A stretch of 51,932 bases of DNA from JBOGIG01 sp050742455 (GCA_050742455.1 JBOGIG010000064.1:1-51932); one strand, 5' to 3'; counted from the first letter of the stretch, positions 7,438 through 16,074 are shown. Notes: generated from the sequence alone by a model not told the origin. A program made the numbers and translations.

Positions 7438-9174
7438 GTGCAGACCGACGGACTCATCGTCACCCACCAACCCGGCTCGGTGAGGCTCGACGGCCGGTGG
7501 GACCTGTACCTCGAGGATGGGTCCGAGCGGGGGATAAAAGGCGATCTCGGCCACGATGTCCCCTGGGGATATCACCATCTGGAGCGAACCGACCGGCCGG
7601 AGCAGGCCGACCTGATCGTTTGTCCCAAGGTCTGCTTCTGGCCCGACTCCCTGCGCACGTGGGGTTGGGCCACCCAGCTCTATGCCCTGCGCTCGGCCAG
7701 GAGTTGGGGAATCGGCGATCTCGACGACTTGGCCGAGGTGGCCCGATGGGCGGCGGCCCGGGGCGCCGGGGTGGTCATGACCAGCCCGATACACGCTCCT
7801 TGCCCCACCCCTGCGCTGCAGACCAGCCCTTACTATCCGTCCAGCCGATGCTTTGGCCATCCGATCTACGTAAGCGTGGAACGGTTGGCCTCTGACGTCG
7901 GCCTGGATCCCCGAGCTTTGAACTTCGAGGCTCTCAGGCGGACGGGCAGGTCCCTCAATGCGACGCCGCGGATCGACTACGAGGCCGCGTGGTCGACCAA
8001 GCTGGCCGCCATCGCACAGATCTGGACCTCGGCCGACCGGCGGGACGATGTTGAGCGACGGGTGGCCGCCCGAGGAGACGGGGGCCTCCTGCGCGACTTT
8101 GGCACATTTTGCGCACTGACCGAAGCCCAGGCCAGGTCATGGAAAACCTGGCCTTCCGAGCTGCGCAGGCCCGGTTCGAATGCCGTGGACGAATTCGCCC
8201 GGGACCGGGCCGATCGGGTGGCATTTCATTGCTTCGTGCAATTGGCCCTGGAGGATCAACTGGCCGATGCCGCCCGAGGGGGCGCCGGTATCGTCCACGA
8301 TCTGGCGGTCGGAGTGGCGCCCGATGGCTTTGATGCCTGGAGGTGGCAGGACGCCATGCTAAAGGGCGCCAGCGTGGGGGCGCCTCCTGACGACTTCAAC
8401 GCCGAGGGCCAGGACTGGGGAGTGGCGGCCTTTGACCCCAAAGGACTGCGCCGGGAAGGCTATGCGCCGTTTGTGGCGTGCCTGCGGGCCGGTTTCCGCA
8501 GCGCCCAAGGATTGCGGATAGACCACGTCATGGGTCTGTATCGACTGTTCATGGTGCCGGCCGGAGCGTCGCCGGACCAAGGGGCCTATATGACCTGCAA
8601 CGCCCCAGAACTGCTCGGCATCCTGGCTCTGGAGAGCTGGAGGGCCCAAGCATGGGTGGTGGGGGAGGATTTGGGGACCGTGGGCGTCGACATTCGAGAG
8701 GATTTAACCCGACGAGGGGTGGCCTCCTACAAGGTGGCCTACTTCGAGGACGACGGCCCAAGGCACTATCCCCAAAGGGCTCTGGCCTGCGCCGGGACCC
8801 ATGACCTGCCTACCCTGGGTGGGCTTTGGACCGGCTCGGACCTGGCTGATCAGGATCTGGCCGGAGCGGTTCCCAAAGTTGACGGTGATGCGAAGATGAA
8901 GGAGCGCTTGGTCCAAAACTTCGATTTGGCCCCCTCGGATCCTTTGTCCCAGGTGGTTCGGGCCGTTGCCGCCGGTTTGGCCCGATCCCCTGCGGCGGTC
9001 GCCATGGTCAGCTTCGAGGACGCGCTCGGGACCCTTCACCGCCACAACATGCCGGGCACGGTCGACACCTGGCCCAACTGGACCCAGGTCCTGTCGTTGG
9101 ATCTGACCGCCGTCTTGGACGACCCGGGAGTGGCCGCCATTTGCGCCCTCATGAATGCTGGTCGACTGGGGTGA
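7438..9174 (+). CDS. malQ: 4-alpha-glucanotransferase (amylomaltase, GH77)
   Basis: A 578-residue GH77 enzyme that moves alpha-1,4-glucan chains between malto-oligosaccharides or glycogen in the cytoplasm. Catalytic landmarks are all present: LRIDHVMG (nucleophile Asp), VVGEDLGTV (acid/base Glu) and CAGTHDLPTLGG (third Asp). The N-terminal sugar-binding part (DLYLEDGSERG) is typical of actinobacterial MalQ. Start choice: GTG at 7438, with a -10 hexamer 7 nt upstream; ATG at 7378 would add 20 residues without family features. No other glycogen genes are nearby, and dedA follows 28 nt downstream, perhaps in the same transcript. Confidence 0.92.
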   Translation: MQTDGLIVTHQPGSVRLDGRWDLYLEDGSERGIKGDLGHDVPWGYHHLERTDRPEQADLIVCPKVCFWPDSLRTWGWATQLYALRSARSWGIGDLDDLAEVARWAAARGAGVVMTSPIHAPCPTPALQTSPYYPSSRCFGHPIYVSVERLASDVGLDPRALNFEALRRTGRSLNATPRIDYEAAWSTKLAAIAQIWTSADRRDDVERRVAARGDGGLLRDFGTFCALTEAQARSWKTWPSELRRPGSNAVDEFARDRADRVAFHCFVQLALEDQLADAARGGAGIVHDLAVGVAPDGFDAWRWQDAMLKGASVGAPPDDFNAEGQDWGVAAFDPKGLRREGYAPFVACLRAGFRSAQGLRIDHVMGLYRLFMVPAGASPDQGAYMTCNAPELLGILALESWRAQAWVVGEDLGTVGVDIREDLTRRGVASYKVAYFEDDGPRHYPQRALACAGTHDLPTLGGLWTGSDLADQDLAGAVPKVDGDAKMKERLVQNFDLAPSDPLSQVVRAVAAGLARSPAAVAMVSFEDALGTLHRHNMPGTVDTWPNWTQVLSLDLTAVLDDPGVAAICALMNAGRLG

Positions 9175-9202
9175 TGAGGTGGCTTTGGACTAAGAATTAG
9201 GG

Positions 9203-9820
9203 ATGCAACACCTGATCAGTTCGTCGGGCTACCTGGCCATCCTCATCCTCATGGTGGCGGAATCGGCCTGCATCCCTTTTCCTTCCGAGATCACCATGCT
9301 CTTTGGCGGCTACCTGGCTGCCACCGGGCACTTGAACCTTGTTGGCGTGATCGTTCTCGGCACGCTGGGCAACTTGATCGGCAGCTACATCGCGTGGGCC
9401 GTGGGGCGGACCGGGGGCCGCGTGGCCGTGGCCAAGTGGGGCCGGTATGTGGGCCTGCGCACCCACGATGTGGATCGGGCCGAGGTGTGGTTCGACCGCC
9501 ACGGCGAATCGGCGGTCTTCTTCGGCCGACTGTTGCCCGTGGTCCGAACGTTCATATCCCTGCCAGCCGGTGTCGCCGAAATGAAGCCCGGTCGCTTCGG
9601 GGCCTTCACCCTTCTCGGTTGCATCCCTTGGACTGCGGCTCTCGGAATCGCCGGCTATGAGCTGGGAGGGGACTGGCACAAGATCGTCAAGTACTTCAGC
9701 GACGTCACCTACCTGATCGTCGTGGTGGTCATCGTCGTGGTGGCCATAGCCGGATACCTGCGCTTCAAGAACAAGCTTCGCCCGTCAAGCGAAGTGTCGT
9801 CCTCGCCGTCGGACGTCTGA
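9203..9820 (+). CDS. DedA family membrane protein
   Basis: A 205-residue DedA/VTT-domain protein. It has an N-terminal re-entrant helix, the ESACIPFPSE motif (conserved acid and Pro), the middle FGRLLPVVRTFISLPAG motif with the two key Arg residues, and a last helix of Val/Ile (about 170-190) followed by a basic tail. Family knowledge: DedA proteins take part in lipid (undecaprenyl phosphate or phospholipid) translocation and membrane homeostasis. Start ATG with AGGG just upstream. Its last 36 nt overlap the 3' end of the convergent LPYTG protein gene. Confidence 0.92.
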   Translation: MQHLISSSGYLAILILMVAESACIPFPSEITMLFGGYLAATGHLNLVGVIVLGTLGNLIGSYIAWAVGRTGGRVAVAKWGRYVGLRTHDVDRAEVWFDRHGESAVFFGRLLPVVRTFISLPAGVAEMKPGRFGAFTLLGCIPWTAALGIAGYELGGDWHKIVKYFSDVTYLIVVVVIVVVAIAGYLRFKNKLRPSSEVSSSPSDV

Positions 9821-10300
9821 GACTGGGACCAGCAGGCGTATGTAGGCCAGGATCAGGCCCACAGACAGTGCGACAAGCCCGGCGCCGGTCAAATCCGGTG
9901 CTCCGGTGTAGGGCAGGGTCGATGGGGTAGTCGTGGTGACTCCGGGCACCGTCGATGTCGTGGCGGGCGGGGTGGTGGCGGCGCCAGGCTGGGTCGTGGT
10001 GACTCCGGGCGCCGTGGATGTCGTGGCGGGTGGGCTGGTGGTGGTGTCCGGCTGGGTCGTGGTTACTCCTGGCGCCGTCGATGTCGTGGCGGGCGCGGTG
10101 GTGGACCCCCCGGGAAACTGCGGCAGGGGCAACGTGGACGATGGGGTCAGCGCTCTGTTGGCCGGCGAGGTGTCCGAATGGACGACTGCGCCGGCTATTC
10201 CGAATCCGAGTAGGACCAGGCTAAAGGCGGCCAATACGCCGATCACCCCGAATCCGAGGTTCCCGGGGCCTTTGGAGGACCTGGCATGAAGACCCGACAT
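9785..10300 (-). CDS. LPXTG-type cell-wall-anchored Thr/Pro-rich repeat protein
   Basis: A 171-residue protein. Residues about 14-40 form an N-terminal signal/anchor helix. Then follows a low-complexity region with 2.5 copies of a 21-residue unit (TTSTAPGVTTTQP plus TTSPPA-like), then LPYTGAP, a hydrophobic helix and an Arg-rich tail (RRRGRHFA). The last part has the full order of a sortase sorting signal: LPxTG, membrane span, positive tail. No sortase gene is in the window. The repeats look like glycosylatable stalks. The start is ATG at 10300; TAGCGT ends 8 nt upstream. It may simply be a stalk or linker without an enzymatic domain. Confidence 0.75.
   Translation of the reverse strand: MSGLHARSSKGPGNLGFGVIGVLAAFSLVLLGFGIAGAVVHSDTSPANRALTPSSTLPLPQFPGGSTTAPATTSTAPGVTTTQPDTTTSPPATTSTAPGVTTTQPGAATTPPATTSTVPGVTTTTPSTLPYTGAPDLTGAGLVALSVGLILAYIRLLVPVSDVRRRGRHFA
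9930..10100. repeat. 63-bp tandem repeat encoding the Thr/Pro stalk
   Basis: Copies start at 9930, 9993 and 10056 (63-bp period), with the third copy incomplete. They code on the minus strand for the 21-residue TTST-PGVTTT-P unit of the LPYTG protein. Confidence 0.8.
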
Positions 10301-10447
10301 GATGGCCCACGCTAGCTTCCGCCGGAGCGGCCCAAGGGGATCATCGGCCCTGTCCCGGTCACGGTCGGTCCTTGATGGACAACGGCCGTGACCGGGGTGA
10401 TTTCCGCCGTTGGTCCTAACATGTCCCGGTAAGGGAGAGGAGACCCC

Positions 10448-11944
10448 ATGGCCCCAAGAAGCGGTGCGCCCAACATCTTGCTGGTTGTGTCTGACCAGGA
10501 GCGCCAACGGTCATGGCTCCCTGCGGGAGTTCATCTGCCTTGGCGGGAGAAGTTGATGGCAGAGGGGCTCGAGTTCACCAACTACTGGACTCACTCCTCC
10601 CCTTGTTCCCCCTCGCGGGCGAGCCTCATGACCGGTCGCTATCTGACCAACCACGGGGTGGTCGAGAACGTCATCCATCCCCACCACACCACCCTCGACC
10701 CGGCCATCCCGACTCTGGGCCACATCCTCGGCGCTGCCGGCTACCGGTGCTCGTACATCGGCAAGTGGCACCTGTCCTACGGTGCCACGCCCGACATGGT
10801 GGCCTACGGATACTCCGACTGGGAGGGAAACGACCGCTATTTCATGGGCTGGGCCGGCACCGGAGTCGCCTTCGATCCCGTGATCGCCAGCAATGCCGCT
10901 GGGTGGATTGCCGCCAATGCCGCCGGCCAGGCCCAGCCCTGGTTCCTGACCGTGGCTCTGGTCAATCCCCACGATGTCATGTGGTTTCCCATCGATCAGC
11001 CCTTCTACCAGGAGCGCCGCCCCGACGAGGTGGCTTTCGTGCGCCAGATACTCGAGGCGGCCAAATGGAAAAAGGACGAAACCCTGCCTGTATATGACCA
11101 CGACTATCCGGAGGTGTGCGACCGGCTTCCGGCGAACTTCGGCGATGCGCTAGCGGACAAGCCCGAGGCTCACCGCCAATGGCGATGGGACCAACAACAC
11201 GGCATGTGGGGCTACATCGACCCGTCCGACGCCAGATCCTGGCTGCGACAGCTCGATTATTACGCCCACCTCCATCGTCTGGCCGATGAGAGCCTGGGCA
11301 CCGTGTTATCGGCGCTCGATAGATCGGGAGCAGCCGATGACACCGTCGTCATCTTCACCTCCGACCACGGCGACATGTGTGGATCACACGGTCTGAGGTC
11401 CAAAGGCCCCTTCGTATACAACGAGATAATGAAGGTTCCCCTCTACATCAAGGCCCCGGGCCGTACCATTAGCGGCTCGACGACCGATTCCTTGGGTAGC
11501 CACGTCGATCTGGCCCGGACCATCGCCTCTTTGGGCGGCGTAAGTGAGCACTGGAGCCTTCAGGGCACTGATCTGTCCCCGTTGCTGGCCGATCCGGCAT
11601 GCCAAGTATGTGACTACGTCCTGTTTGCCCAGGATTCAGCGCACACCCGCAACATCCAGCGGACCCGCTACTCGCTGCGGGGGTATTTTGACGGTCGATT
11701 CAAGTACGCCCGGTATTTCGGGGTGGGTGGGGGAGATCCGAGCGATGTGCTCACCCACCGCCCCGGCCACAAGCTGTTCGGACCCGATGCCCGCTTCGAC
11801 GATCAGGATCACGAGCTGTACGACCTGAGCGAGGACCCGCACGAGATGTCCAACCTGGCCCACGATCGGGGTCGGCGATCCGAGGTCCAGGAGCGCTTCA
11901 ACGACCTGTTGGCGCTGGAATCGGCTGATCTGTCAGGGCTGTAG
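10448..11944 (+). CDS. Sulfatase family protein (formylglycine-dependent type)
   Basis: A 498-residue type I sulfatase-like hydrolase. The modification site is C53-S-P-S-R (S-P-C-S-P-S-R-A-S-L-M-T-G-R), the motif in which Cys is turned into the catalytic formylglycine by a separate generating enzyme. Metal ligands are suggested by VVSDQ near the N-terminus and FTSDHGD in the middle; GKWHL holds the usual Lys and His. There is no signal peptide, so it is likely cytoplasmic. The start ATG has a good ribosome binding site (GGGAGAGGAG). The substrate is unknown (aryl, choline or sugar sulfate, or phosphonate in some relatives). No FGE gene is in the window. Confidence 0.88.
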   Translation: MAPRSGAPNILLVVSDQERQRSWLPAGVHLPWREKLMAEGLEFTNYWTHSSPCSPSRASLMTGRYLTNHGVVENVIHPHHTTLDPAIPTLGHILGAAGYRCSYIGKWHLSYGATPDMVAYGYSDWEGNDRYFMGWAGTGVAFDPVIASNAAGWIAANAAGQAQPWFLTVALVNPHDVMWFPIDQPFYQERRPDEVAFVRQILEAAKWKKDETLPVYDHDYPEVCDRLPANFGDALADKPEAHRQWRWDQQHGMWGYIDPSDARSWLRQLDYYAHLHRLADESLGTVLSALDRSGAADDTVVIFTSDHGDMCGSHGLRSKGPFVYNEIMKVPLYIKAPGRTISGSTTDSLGSHVDLARTIASLGGVSEHWSLQGTDLSPLLADPACQVCDYVLFAQDSAHTRNIQRTRYSLRGYFDGRFKYARYFGVGGGDPSDVLTHRPGHKLFGPDARFDDQDHELYDLSEDPHEMSNLAHDRGRRSEVQERFNDLLALESADLSGL

Positions 11945-12763
11945 CAGGCGTCGCAGCCGCCGGGCGGCCAGAGCCACACCCACATAGCCCAGCACGGCCA
12001 GGTATGCGGCGTGCACGATCAGCACGGGACCCGGATGGCCCAGGCACAGGGCCCTCTCCATGGCCACTCCCTGGTATAGGGGGGTCAGGCGAACTATCCA
12101 GGCCAGGGCCGAGGGGTAGCTGGACAGCGGGAAGAACGTGGCCGAGAACAAGAATGAAGTGATGAGCACCATGTTCACGTAGTCGAAGTCCACATAGGAA
12201 CGCATCCAGGTGGAAGCGCCGAGTCCCGCGCCGGCGAAGGCGTAGCCGATCAGGACGGCTCCGGGCATGGCCAGGATCGACCACCACGACGGCGTCAGCC
12301 CCAATCCCGCCATGGTGCCGAGGAAGGCAGCGGCATAGACCGAGCCTCTCAACAGGGCCCAGCCCACTTCCCCTCGGGCCAGGTCCCTGACCCCGAGGGG
12401 GGTGGCCAGCATGGCATCGTAGGTGTGGGCGTACTTGAACTTGACGAAGAAGTTGAACGTGGTGTCGAGGGCCGATCCGTTCATGGCCGACGCCGCCAGC
12501 AGGCCCGGGGCCACGTAGACCTGGTAGGTCACGGCGTGGCCCCCGGGTCCGGCCAGCACCCCGACCAGCTTGCCCACGCCGATACCGATGGACAACAGGT
12601 ACAACAGGGGCTCCAAGAACCCGGACAGGAACACGACCCACATGCGGCGATATGCCAGCCCGTTGCGCTCGATCACCCTCCAGGGTCTGTGCCCGAACAG
12701 CCCGGCCGGGAGCACCCTGCCCACCTGGCGAGGAACCTTGATCGCAGCCGACCGGGCCGTCAT
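11933..12763 (-). CDS. ABC-2 type (NodJ-like) permease, second subunit
   Basis: A 276-residue integral membrane protein with about six helices. It shows the NodJ-type layout: RMWVVFLSGFLEPLLYLLSIGIG at the first helix, YVAPGLLAASAMNGSALD, and FLFSATFFPLSSYP before the fifth helix. The ATG overlaps the stop of the first permease gene (ATGA), so it is translationally coupled. With the ATPase gene at 13567-14499 it forms a three-gene exporter with two non-identical permeases. Such heterodimeric ABC-2 systems export lipids, polysaccharides or drugs; the cargo is not evident. Its 3' end overlaps the convergent sulfatase gene by 12 nt. Confidence 0.88.
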   Translation of the reverse strand: MTARSAAIKVPRQVGRVLPAGLFGHRPWRVIERNGLAYRRMWVVFLSGFLEPLLYLLSIGIGVGKLVGVLAGPGGHAVTYQVYVAPGLLAASAMNGSALDTTFNFFVKFKYAHTYDAMLATPLGVRDLARGEVGWALLRGSVYAAAFLGTMAGLGLTPSWWSILAMPGAVLIGYAFAGAGLGASTWMRSYVDFDYVNMVLITSFLFSATFFPLSSYPSALAWIVRLTPLYQGVAMERALCLGHPGPVLIVHAAYLAVLGYVGVALAARRLRRLLQP

Positions 12764-13557
12764 GGTGAGAGCCTCCGGTAAAAGGCCCGCCGTCCCCACC
12801 ACGTTCCTGCCGCCACGCAGCCCACCAGCACGGCGATGTGGACTACGTCGGCCATCCAGTGGGTGGTGCCGGTGGTGGCCGATCGGCTCAGTTCCACAGC
12901 GTGGTAAAGGGGCGACACCTGGGCCAGCGGTTCCAGCCATCCGGGTAGTTGCGAGATGGGAAAGAAGGTTCCCGAGAACAAGAAGAGGGGGATGACCCCC
13001 AAGCGCATAATGACCGGGAAGGCTTGGTCGCTGTCCTGGGACACGGCAAACGCCCCCAACGGTGCGGCGAAGGCCAAGGCGCCGAGGACAGTCGCCGGCA
13101 CGGCAAGCACGGCCCAGGGCGAACCCACCCCGCCCAGGGCCGAGGCCACCACCAAAAAGGCCAGGGCGCTGGCCGTGGTGCGCAGGGCCACCCACAACAA
13201 GAACCCCTCATAGACGTCGCTCGGGGCCAATGGCGTGCCGACCATGGCGTGGGACCGCCGGTCCCACTTGACCCCACCCAGGACGGGCCACAGGGATTCA
13301 CCCGCCCCGATCTGCATGGCGGTGGCTGCCATCAGCCCCGGGGCCACAAAGGACAGGTAGTTGAGTCCCTGGACATGACCGTGCTGGTTCACCAGGCCCC
13401 CCAGACCCAGCCCCATGGCGGCCAGGAACAACAAGGGAGTCACGAAGCTGGAGAAGACCGTGGCTCGCCACAGTCGCAGGAATACCTGGATCTCCCGCTC
13501 CACCACCCGAAAGGCCGGGTAGCTGGTCACGGCGCTCACGGCGCTCACGGCGCTCAC
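12760..13557 (-). CDS. ABC-2 type (NodJ-like) permease, first subunit
   Basis: A 265-residue membrane protein with about six helices, paralogous to the next gene. Visible are VFLRLWRATVFSSFVTPLLF, YLSFVAPGLMAATAMQIG and FLFSGTFFPISQLP. The N-terminus lies inside a 9-bp tandem repeat (GTGAGCGCC three times), so there are four in-frame GTG codons (13557, 13548, 13539, 13530). The protein may start MSAVSAVSAV or be up to 9 residues shorter. A GGAGG lies about 15 nt before the first GTG, which fits the later codons poorly. It lies 9 nt after the ATPase gene stop. Confidence 0.87.
   Translation of the reverse strand: MSAVSAVSAVTSYPAFRVVEREIQVFLRLWRATVFSSFVTPLLFLAAMGLGLGGLVNQHGHVQGLNYLSFVAPGLMAATAMQIGAGESLWPVLGGVKWDRRSHAMVGTPLAPSDVYEGFLLWVALRTTASALAFLVVASALGGVGSPWAVLAVPATVLGALAFAAPLGAFAVSQDSDQAFPVIMRLGVIPLFLFSGTFFPISQLPGWLEPLAQVSPLYHAVELSRSATTGTTHWMADVVHIAVLVGCVAAGTWWGRRAFYRRLSP
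13531..13557. repeat. 9-bp tandem repeat over a start codon
   Basis: Three exact copies of ggcgctcac (plus strand), each supplying an in-frame GTG start on the minus strand, with a fourth partial copy at 13526-13530. Confidence 0.85.
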
Positions 13558-13566
13558 GGTCTCAAC

Positions 13567-14499
13567 TCAGTCCTCCAGGGTCCTACCGGTGAGGATCAAG
13601 AAGACATCTTCCAGTGAGCCACGTCTCACCAGCACGGTCTCAGGGTCAACCCCGAGTGTGGTCAACTGGGCCAGGATGGCCTCACCGTCGGATGAGTAGA
13701 GCAGCACCCGATCTGCCAGGGGCTCGACCCGTTCGGCCACTTGGGTCAGGGCGCCCAAACGCTTTTCCCTCTCCTCCCGGTTGGCGAAACGTACCTCCAC
13801 CACTTCCCTGGTGGTGTACTGGCGGATCAATTGGCGCGGCGCCCCCTCGGCCACAATGCGACCCTGATCCATGATGACCAGCCGGTCACACAGCTGCTCG
13901 GCCTCATCCATGTAATGAGTGGTGAGGACCAGGGTCGTGCCCTGGCTCTTGAGCAGGTACAGGCGCTCCCACAGCATGTGGCGAGCCTGTGGATCCAATC
14001 CGGTGGTGGGTTCGTCGAGCAGCATCAACTCGGGTTGGTTGATCAAGGCCCGGGCGATGGTGAGCCGGCGCTTCATGCCTCCTGATAGGGGATCGACTCG
14101 GTCGTCGCGGCGTTCAGCCAGCTGGACGAAGTCCAGCAACTCCTCGGCGCGGTGGCGGATGACGGGCCGAGGCAGACCGAAGTAACGGCCGTAGATCATG
14201 AGGTTGTCCCATACTGTGAGCTCGGTGTCGAGGCTGTCCTCTTGGGGCACGACCCCGATCCGTGCCCGGATGCCGGCACCCGATGAGCGGGCGTCCAGCC
14301 CGAGAACGCGTAAGGACCCCTCGGTGACGGGCGAGACGCAACCCACCATTCGCATGGTCGAACTCTTGCCGGCTCCATTGGGACCGAGGAAGCCGAAGGC
14401 CTCTCCCGGTCGGACTTCGAAGTCGATGCCGTCGACAGCCGTGTACGAGCCGAATCGCTTGGTGAGGTTGCGCCCCTCGATCAGCGGGGCCGCATCCAT
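13567..14499 (-). CDS. ABC transporter ATP-binding protein (NodI/DrrA-like)
   Basis: A 310-residue nucleotide-binding subunit. Walker A is GPNGAGKSS, the Q-loop region is VVPQEDSLD, the signature is LSGGMKRR, Walker B is LMLLDEPTTGLD, and the H-loop is TTHYM. The C-terminal extension (about 220-310, with EREKRLGALTQ and RRGSLEDVFLILTGR) is typical of the NodI/DrrA branch that pairs with ABC-2 permeases for export. It is first in the operon with the two permeases. TATCGT ends 7 nt before the ATG, fitting a leaderless start. Confidence 0.93.
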   Translation of the reverse strand: MDAAPLIEGRNLTKRFGSYTAVDGIDFEVRPGEAFGFLGPNGAGKSSTMRMVGCVSPVTEGSLRVLGLDARSSGAGIRARIGVVPQEDSLDTELTVWDNLMIYGRYFGLPRPVIRHRAEELLDFVQLAERRDDRVDPLSGGMKRRLTIARALINQPELMLLDEPTTGLDPQARHMLWERLYLLKSQGTTLVLTTHYMDEAEQLCDRLVIMDQGRIVAEGAPRQLIRQYTTREVVEVRFANREEREKRLGALTQVAERVEPLADRVLLYSSDGEAILAQLTTLGVDPETVLVRRGSLEDVFLILTGRTLED

Positions 14500-14506
14500 T
14501 CAGGGG

Positions 14507-14512
14507 ACGATA
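14507..14512 (-). promoter_or_regulatory. -10 element of a leaderless promoter (TATCGT) for the ABC exporter operon
   Basis: TATCGT on the minus strand, 7 nt, then the ATG ending at 14499. Confidence 0.4.
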
Positions 14513-14648
14513 CCGCCCCGGCGCACCAGCGCGAACCATCTGCCCCAGTGCAGCCGCGGGAACGATCGACCGATGAGTTCTCAGCTTGGGACGAGGGTCG
14601 TCTCGGCAGTCAGCCCGGTGAGGCGGGCCGGATGGGCCAGGCCAGCCC

Positions 14649-14927
14649 CTACTTCTTGCCTACAGCGTCCTTGAAGGCCTTGCCCGCCTTGATCCGGGGG
14701 ACGGTGGCGGCGGCAATCTGGATGGTGGCGCCGGTGGCCGGGTTTCGACCCGACCGCGCTGCACGCTCGGAGCGATCAAAGGCGAGGAAGCCGGGCAAGG
14801 TGACCTTGCCACCACCGGTTACCTCGTCGGTGATCACTGATTCGAGACAGGCCACTACTTCGCCAACCGTGGCGGCGCTGTGACCTGTCTTTTGGGCAAT
14901 GGCGCCAATGAGCTCGGCCTTGTTCAC
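14649..14927 (-). CDS. HU family DNA-binding protein
   Basis: A 92-residue nucleoid protein. It starts VNKAELIGAIAQKTG, has GGKVTLPGFLAFD as the saddle and SGRNPATGATIQI as the DNA-clamping arm with its intercalating Pro, and ends KAGKAFKDAVGKK. There is no Lys/Ala-rich tail of the mycobacterial HupB kind. It starts at GTG 14927 with GGAGG upstream. TACGTT lies about 36 nt upstream, so this transcript has a normal leader with an SD site. A frame running 19 residues further upstream is non-coding leader. It acts as a dimer that bends and compacts DNA. Confidence 0.95.
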   Translation of the reverse strand: MNKAELIGAIAQKTGHSAATVGEVVACLESVITDEVTGGGKVTLPGFLAFDRSERAARSGRNPATGATIQIAAATVPRIKAGKAFKDAVGKK

Positions 14928-15021
14928 GACTACCTCCAAGTTCGGGGAGATCCAACTGCCAACGTAAGCCAGATTGGTGGCCAATGGGTGGATGGGGCCG
15001 ATCTGGGGATCCTCAGGGGGG

Positions 15022-16029
15022 CTAGAGCTCGGGCTGTTCCAGCAGGGTCTTGGTCTCGGCCAGGGTCATGTCTGGCGAGGGCACTACGGCGTCGGAGGGT
15101 CGCACGTCGTCGTGGGCCAGTTTCTCACCCAGGTTGCGCACCAGATTGGTGATCTCGGTGAGTTTGAGGGCATAGGTCGCCTGGTCGCCTGCATCCACGG
15201 CGGCCAGAAGGGCCTGGTCCACCTCGTTGAGGGCGGCGTGAGCCGACTCGGGCAGCCGGTACTGCTCGTCGTGGATGATCCGCACTACGAAGCCTCCTGC
15301 CCCCAGGGCCCCGGCCGGTTGTCCCGAGGCCAAGCCCAACTCACCTTTGAGGGCGGCCAGTTGGGCGTCCACGGCGGAGTCCCCGGCCCCGAGGCGCAGT
15401 TTCTCATCGATGTCGTCACCCGAACTGACCGTCAGGGCGTCCAAAGCCCCGGTATCAGCCAGCTGGCCGACAGCGGCGGCCCGAGCCTGCATCTGGGAGA
15501 TCTTGTCCTGGGCCCGATCCATCATCAAGGAAACGTCGGCCATGTGCTCGGACAACCCGGTGACACCCTCCATGGCCTGAGCTGTTGACTTCGAGGCGCT
15601 GTACTGAGCTTTGAGGGTCTCCCGCTGGGAGCGGAAGGCGGCGACCTTGGCCGCCAGTTTTTCGCCGGTGACTTGGAGTTGGCTTTCTTGAGTCTTCAAC
15701 AGCTCGATCTGGGGGCCGAGACCCTCGATTTGAGCTTGTATGGTCTGCCCCCGGGTAAGGGCGGCCCGGGCCAGGTCCTCCTGGTTCTGAGCCAGAGCCT
15801 GGCGAGCCTGGCCCCCGAGCTTGTCGAACTGGGCCTGGAGAGAATCTCTCTGCCCTTCCAGGCGCTTCTCCGACGTCAGCACCTCGGCGATGCTGCGTCT
15901 TACCTTCTGCAGATTCTCCAGCAACTTCTGATAGGACAGGTCCAGAGCCTGGGCCGGGTCCTCTGCCTTGTCCAGGGCGGCACTGGCCCTTTGCTGGAAC
16001 ACCTCGGACATCCGCTTCATCAAGCTCAT
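15022..16029 (-). CDS. pspA: PspA/IM30 family membrane-stress protein with C-terminal extra domain
   Basis: A 335-residue protein. Residues 1-215 form the long coiled coil of PspA/Vipp1 (MSLMKRMSEVFQQRAS, ALDLSYQKLLENLQKVRRSIAEV, then Gln/Ala-rich heptads). After a linker (about 225-245) comes a second compact region (FVVRIIHDEQYRLPESAHAALNEVD to the end), like the PspAA-type module found in actinobacterial and archaeal PspA relatives. PspA proteins bind stressed membranes and form rods or rings. The start ATG at 16029 has AAGGGG as its SD; the frame extends upstream without support. The gene faces the YbjQ-like operon across a 115-bp gap with a perfect palindrome. Confidence 0.88.
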   Translation of the reverse strand: MSLMKRMSEVFQQRASAALDKAEDPAQALDLSYQKLLENLQKVRRSIAEVLTSEKRLEGQRDSLQAQFDKLGGQARQALAQNQEDLARAALTRGQTIQAQIEGLGPQIELLKTQESQLQVTGEKLAAKVAAFRSQRETLKAQYSASKSTAQAMEGVTGLSEHMADVSLMMDRAQDKISQMQARAAAVGQLADTGALDALTVSSGDDIDEKLRLGAGDSAVDAQLAALKGELGLASGQPAGALGAGGFVVRIIHDEQYRLPESAHAALNEVDQALLAAVDAGDQATYALKLTEITNLVRNLGEKLAHDDVRPSDAVVPSPDMTLAETKTLLEQPEL

Positions 16030-16062
16030 CGGTTCCCCTTGTCGTTTGACCGGGTCGACAGA

Positions 16063-16074
16063 TTGACCGGTCAA
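16063..16074. promoter_or_regulatory. Perfect 12-bp palindrome (TTGACCGGTCAA), possible operator
   Basis: It lies in the divergent gap between pspA and the YbjQ-like operon. Another GGTCAA half-site on the minus strand sits at 16045-16050, next to the pspA SD. A dimeric regulator could bind here and control both directions. TTGACC could also act as a -35, but no -10 at 16-18 nt spacing was seen. Confidence 0.35.

Noticed and set aside
9930..10289. Plus-strand frame rich in VVVTPGAVDVVAGG repeats
   Set aside because: It is the mirror of the minus-strand Thr/Pro stalk; only the minus strand has a signal helix and LPYTG.
11933..13195. 420-residue minus-strand frame covering both permeases
   Set aside because: The upstream 144 residues are low-complexity antisense-like sequence; the ATG at 12763 with the ATGA overlap is the real start.
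14613..14628. Hairpin GCCCG-GTGAGG-CGGGC downstream of HU as a terminator
   Set aside because: Only 5 bp and no T-tract; too weak to list as a feature.
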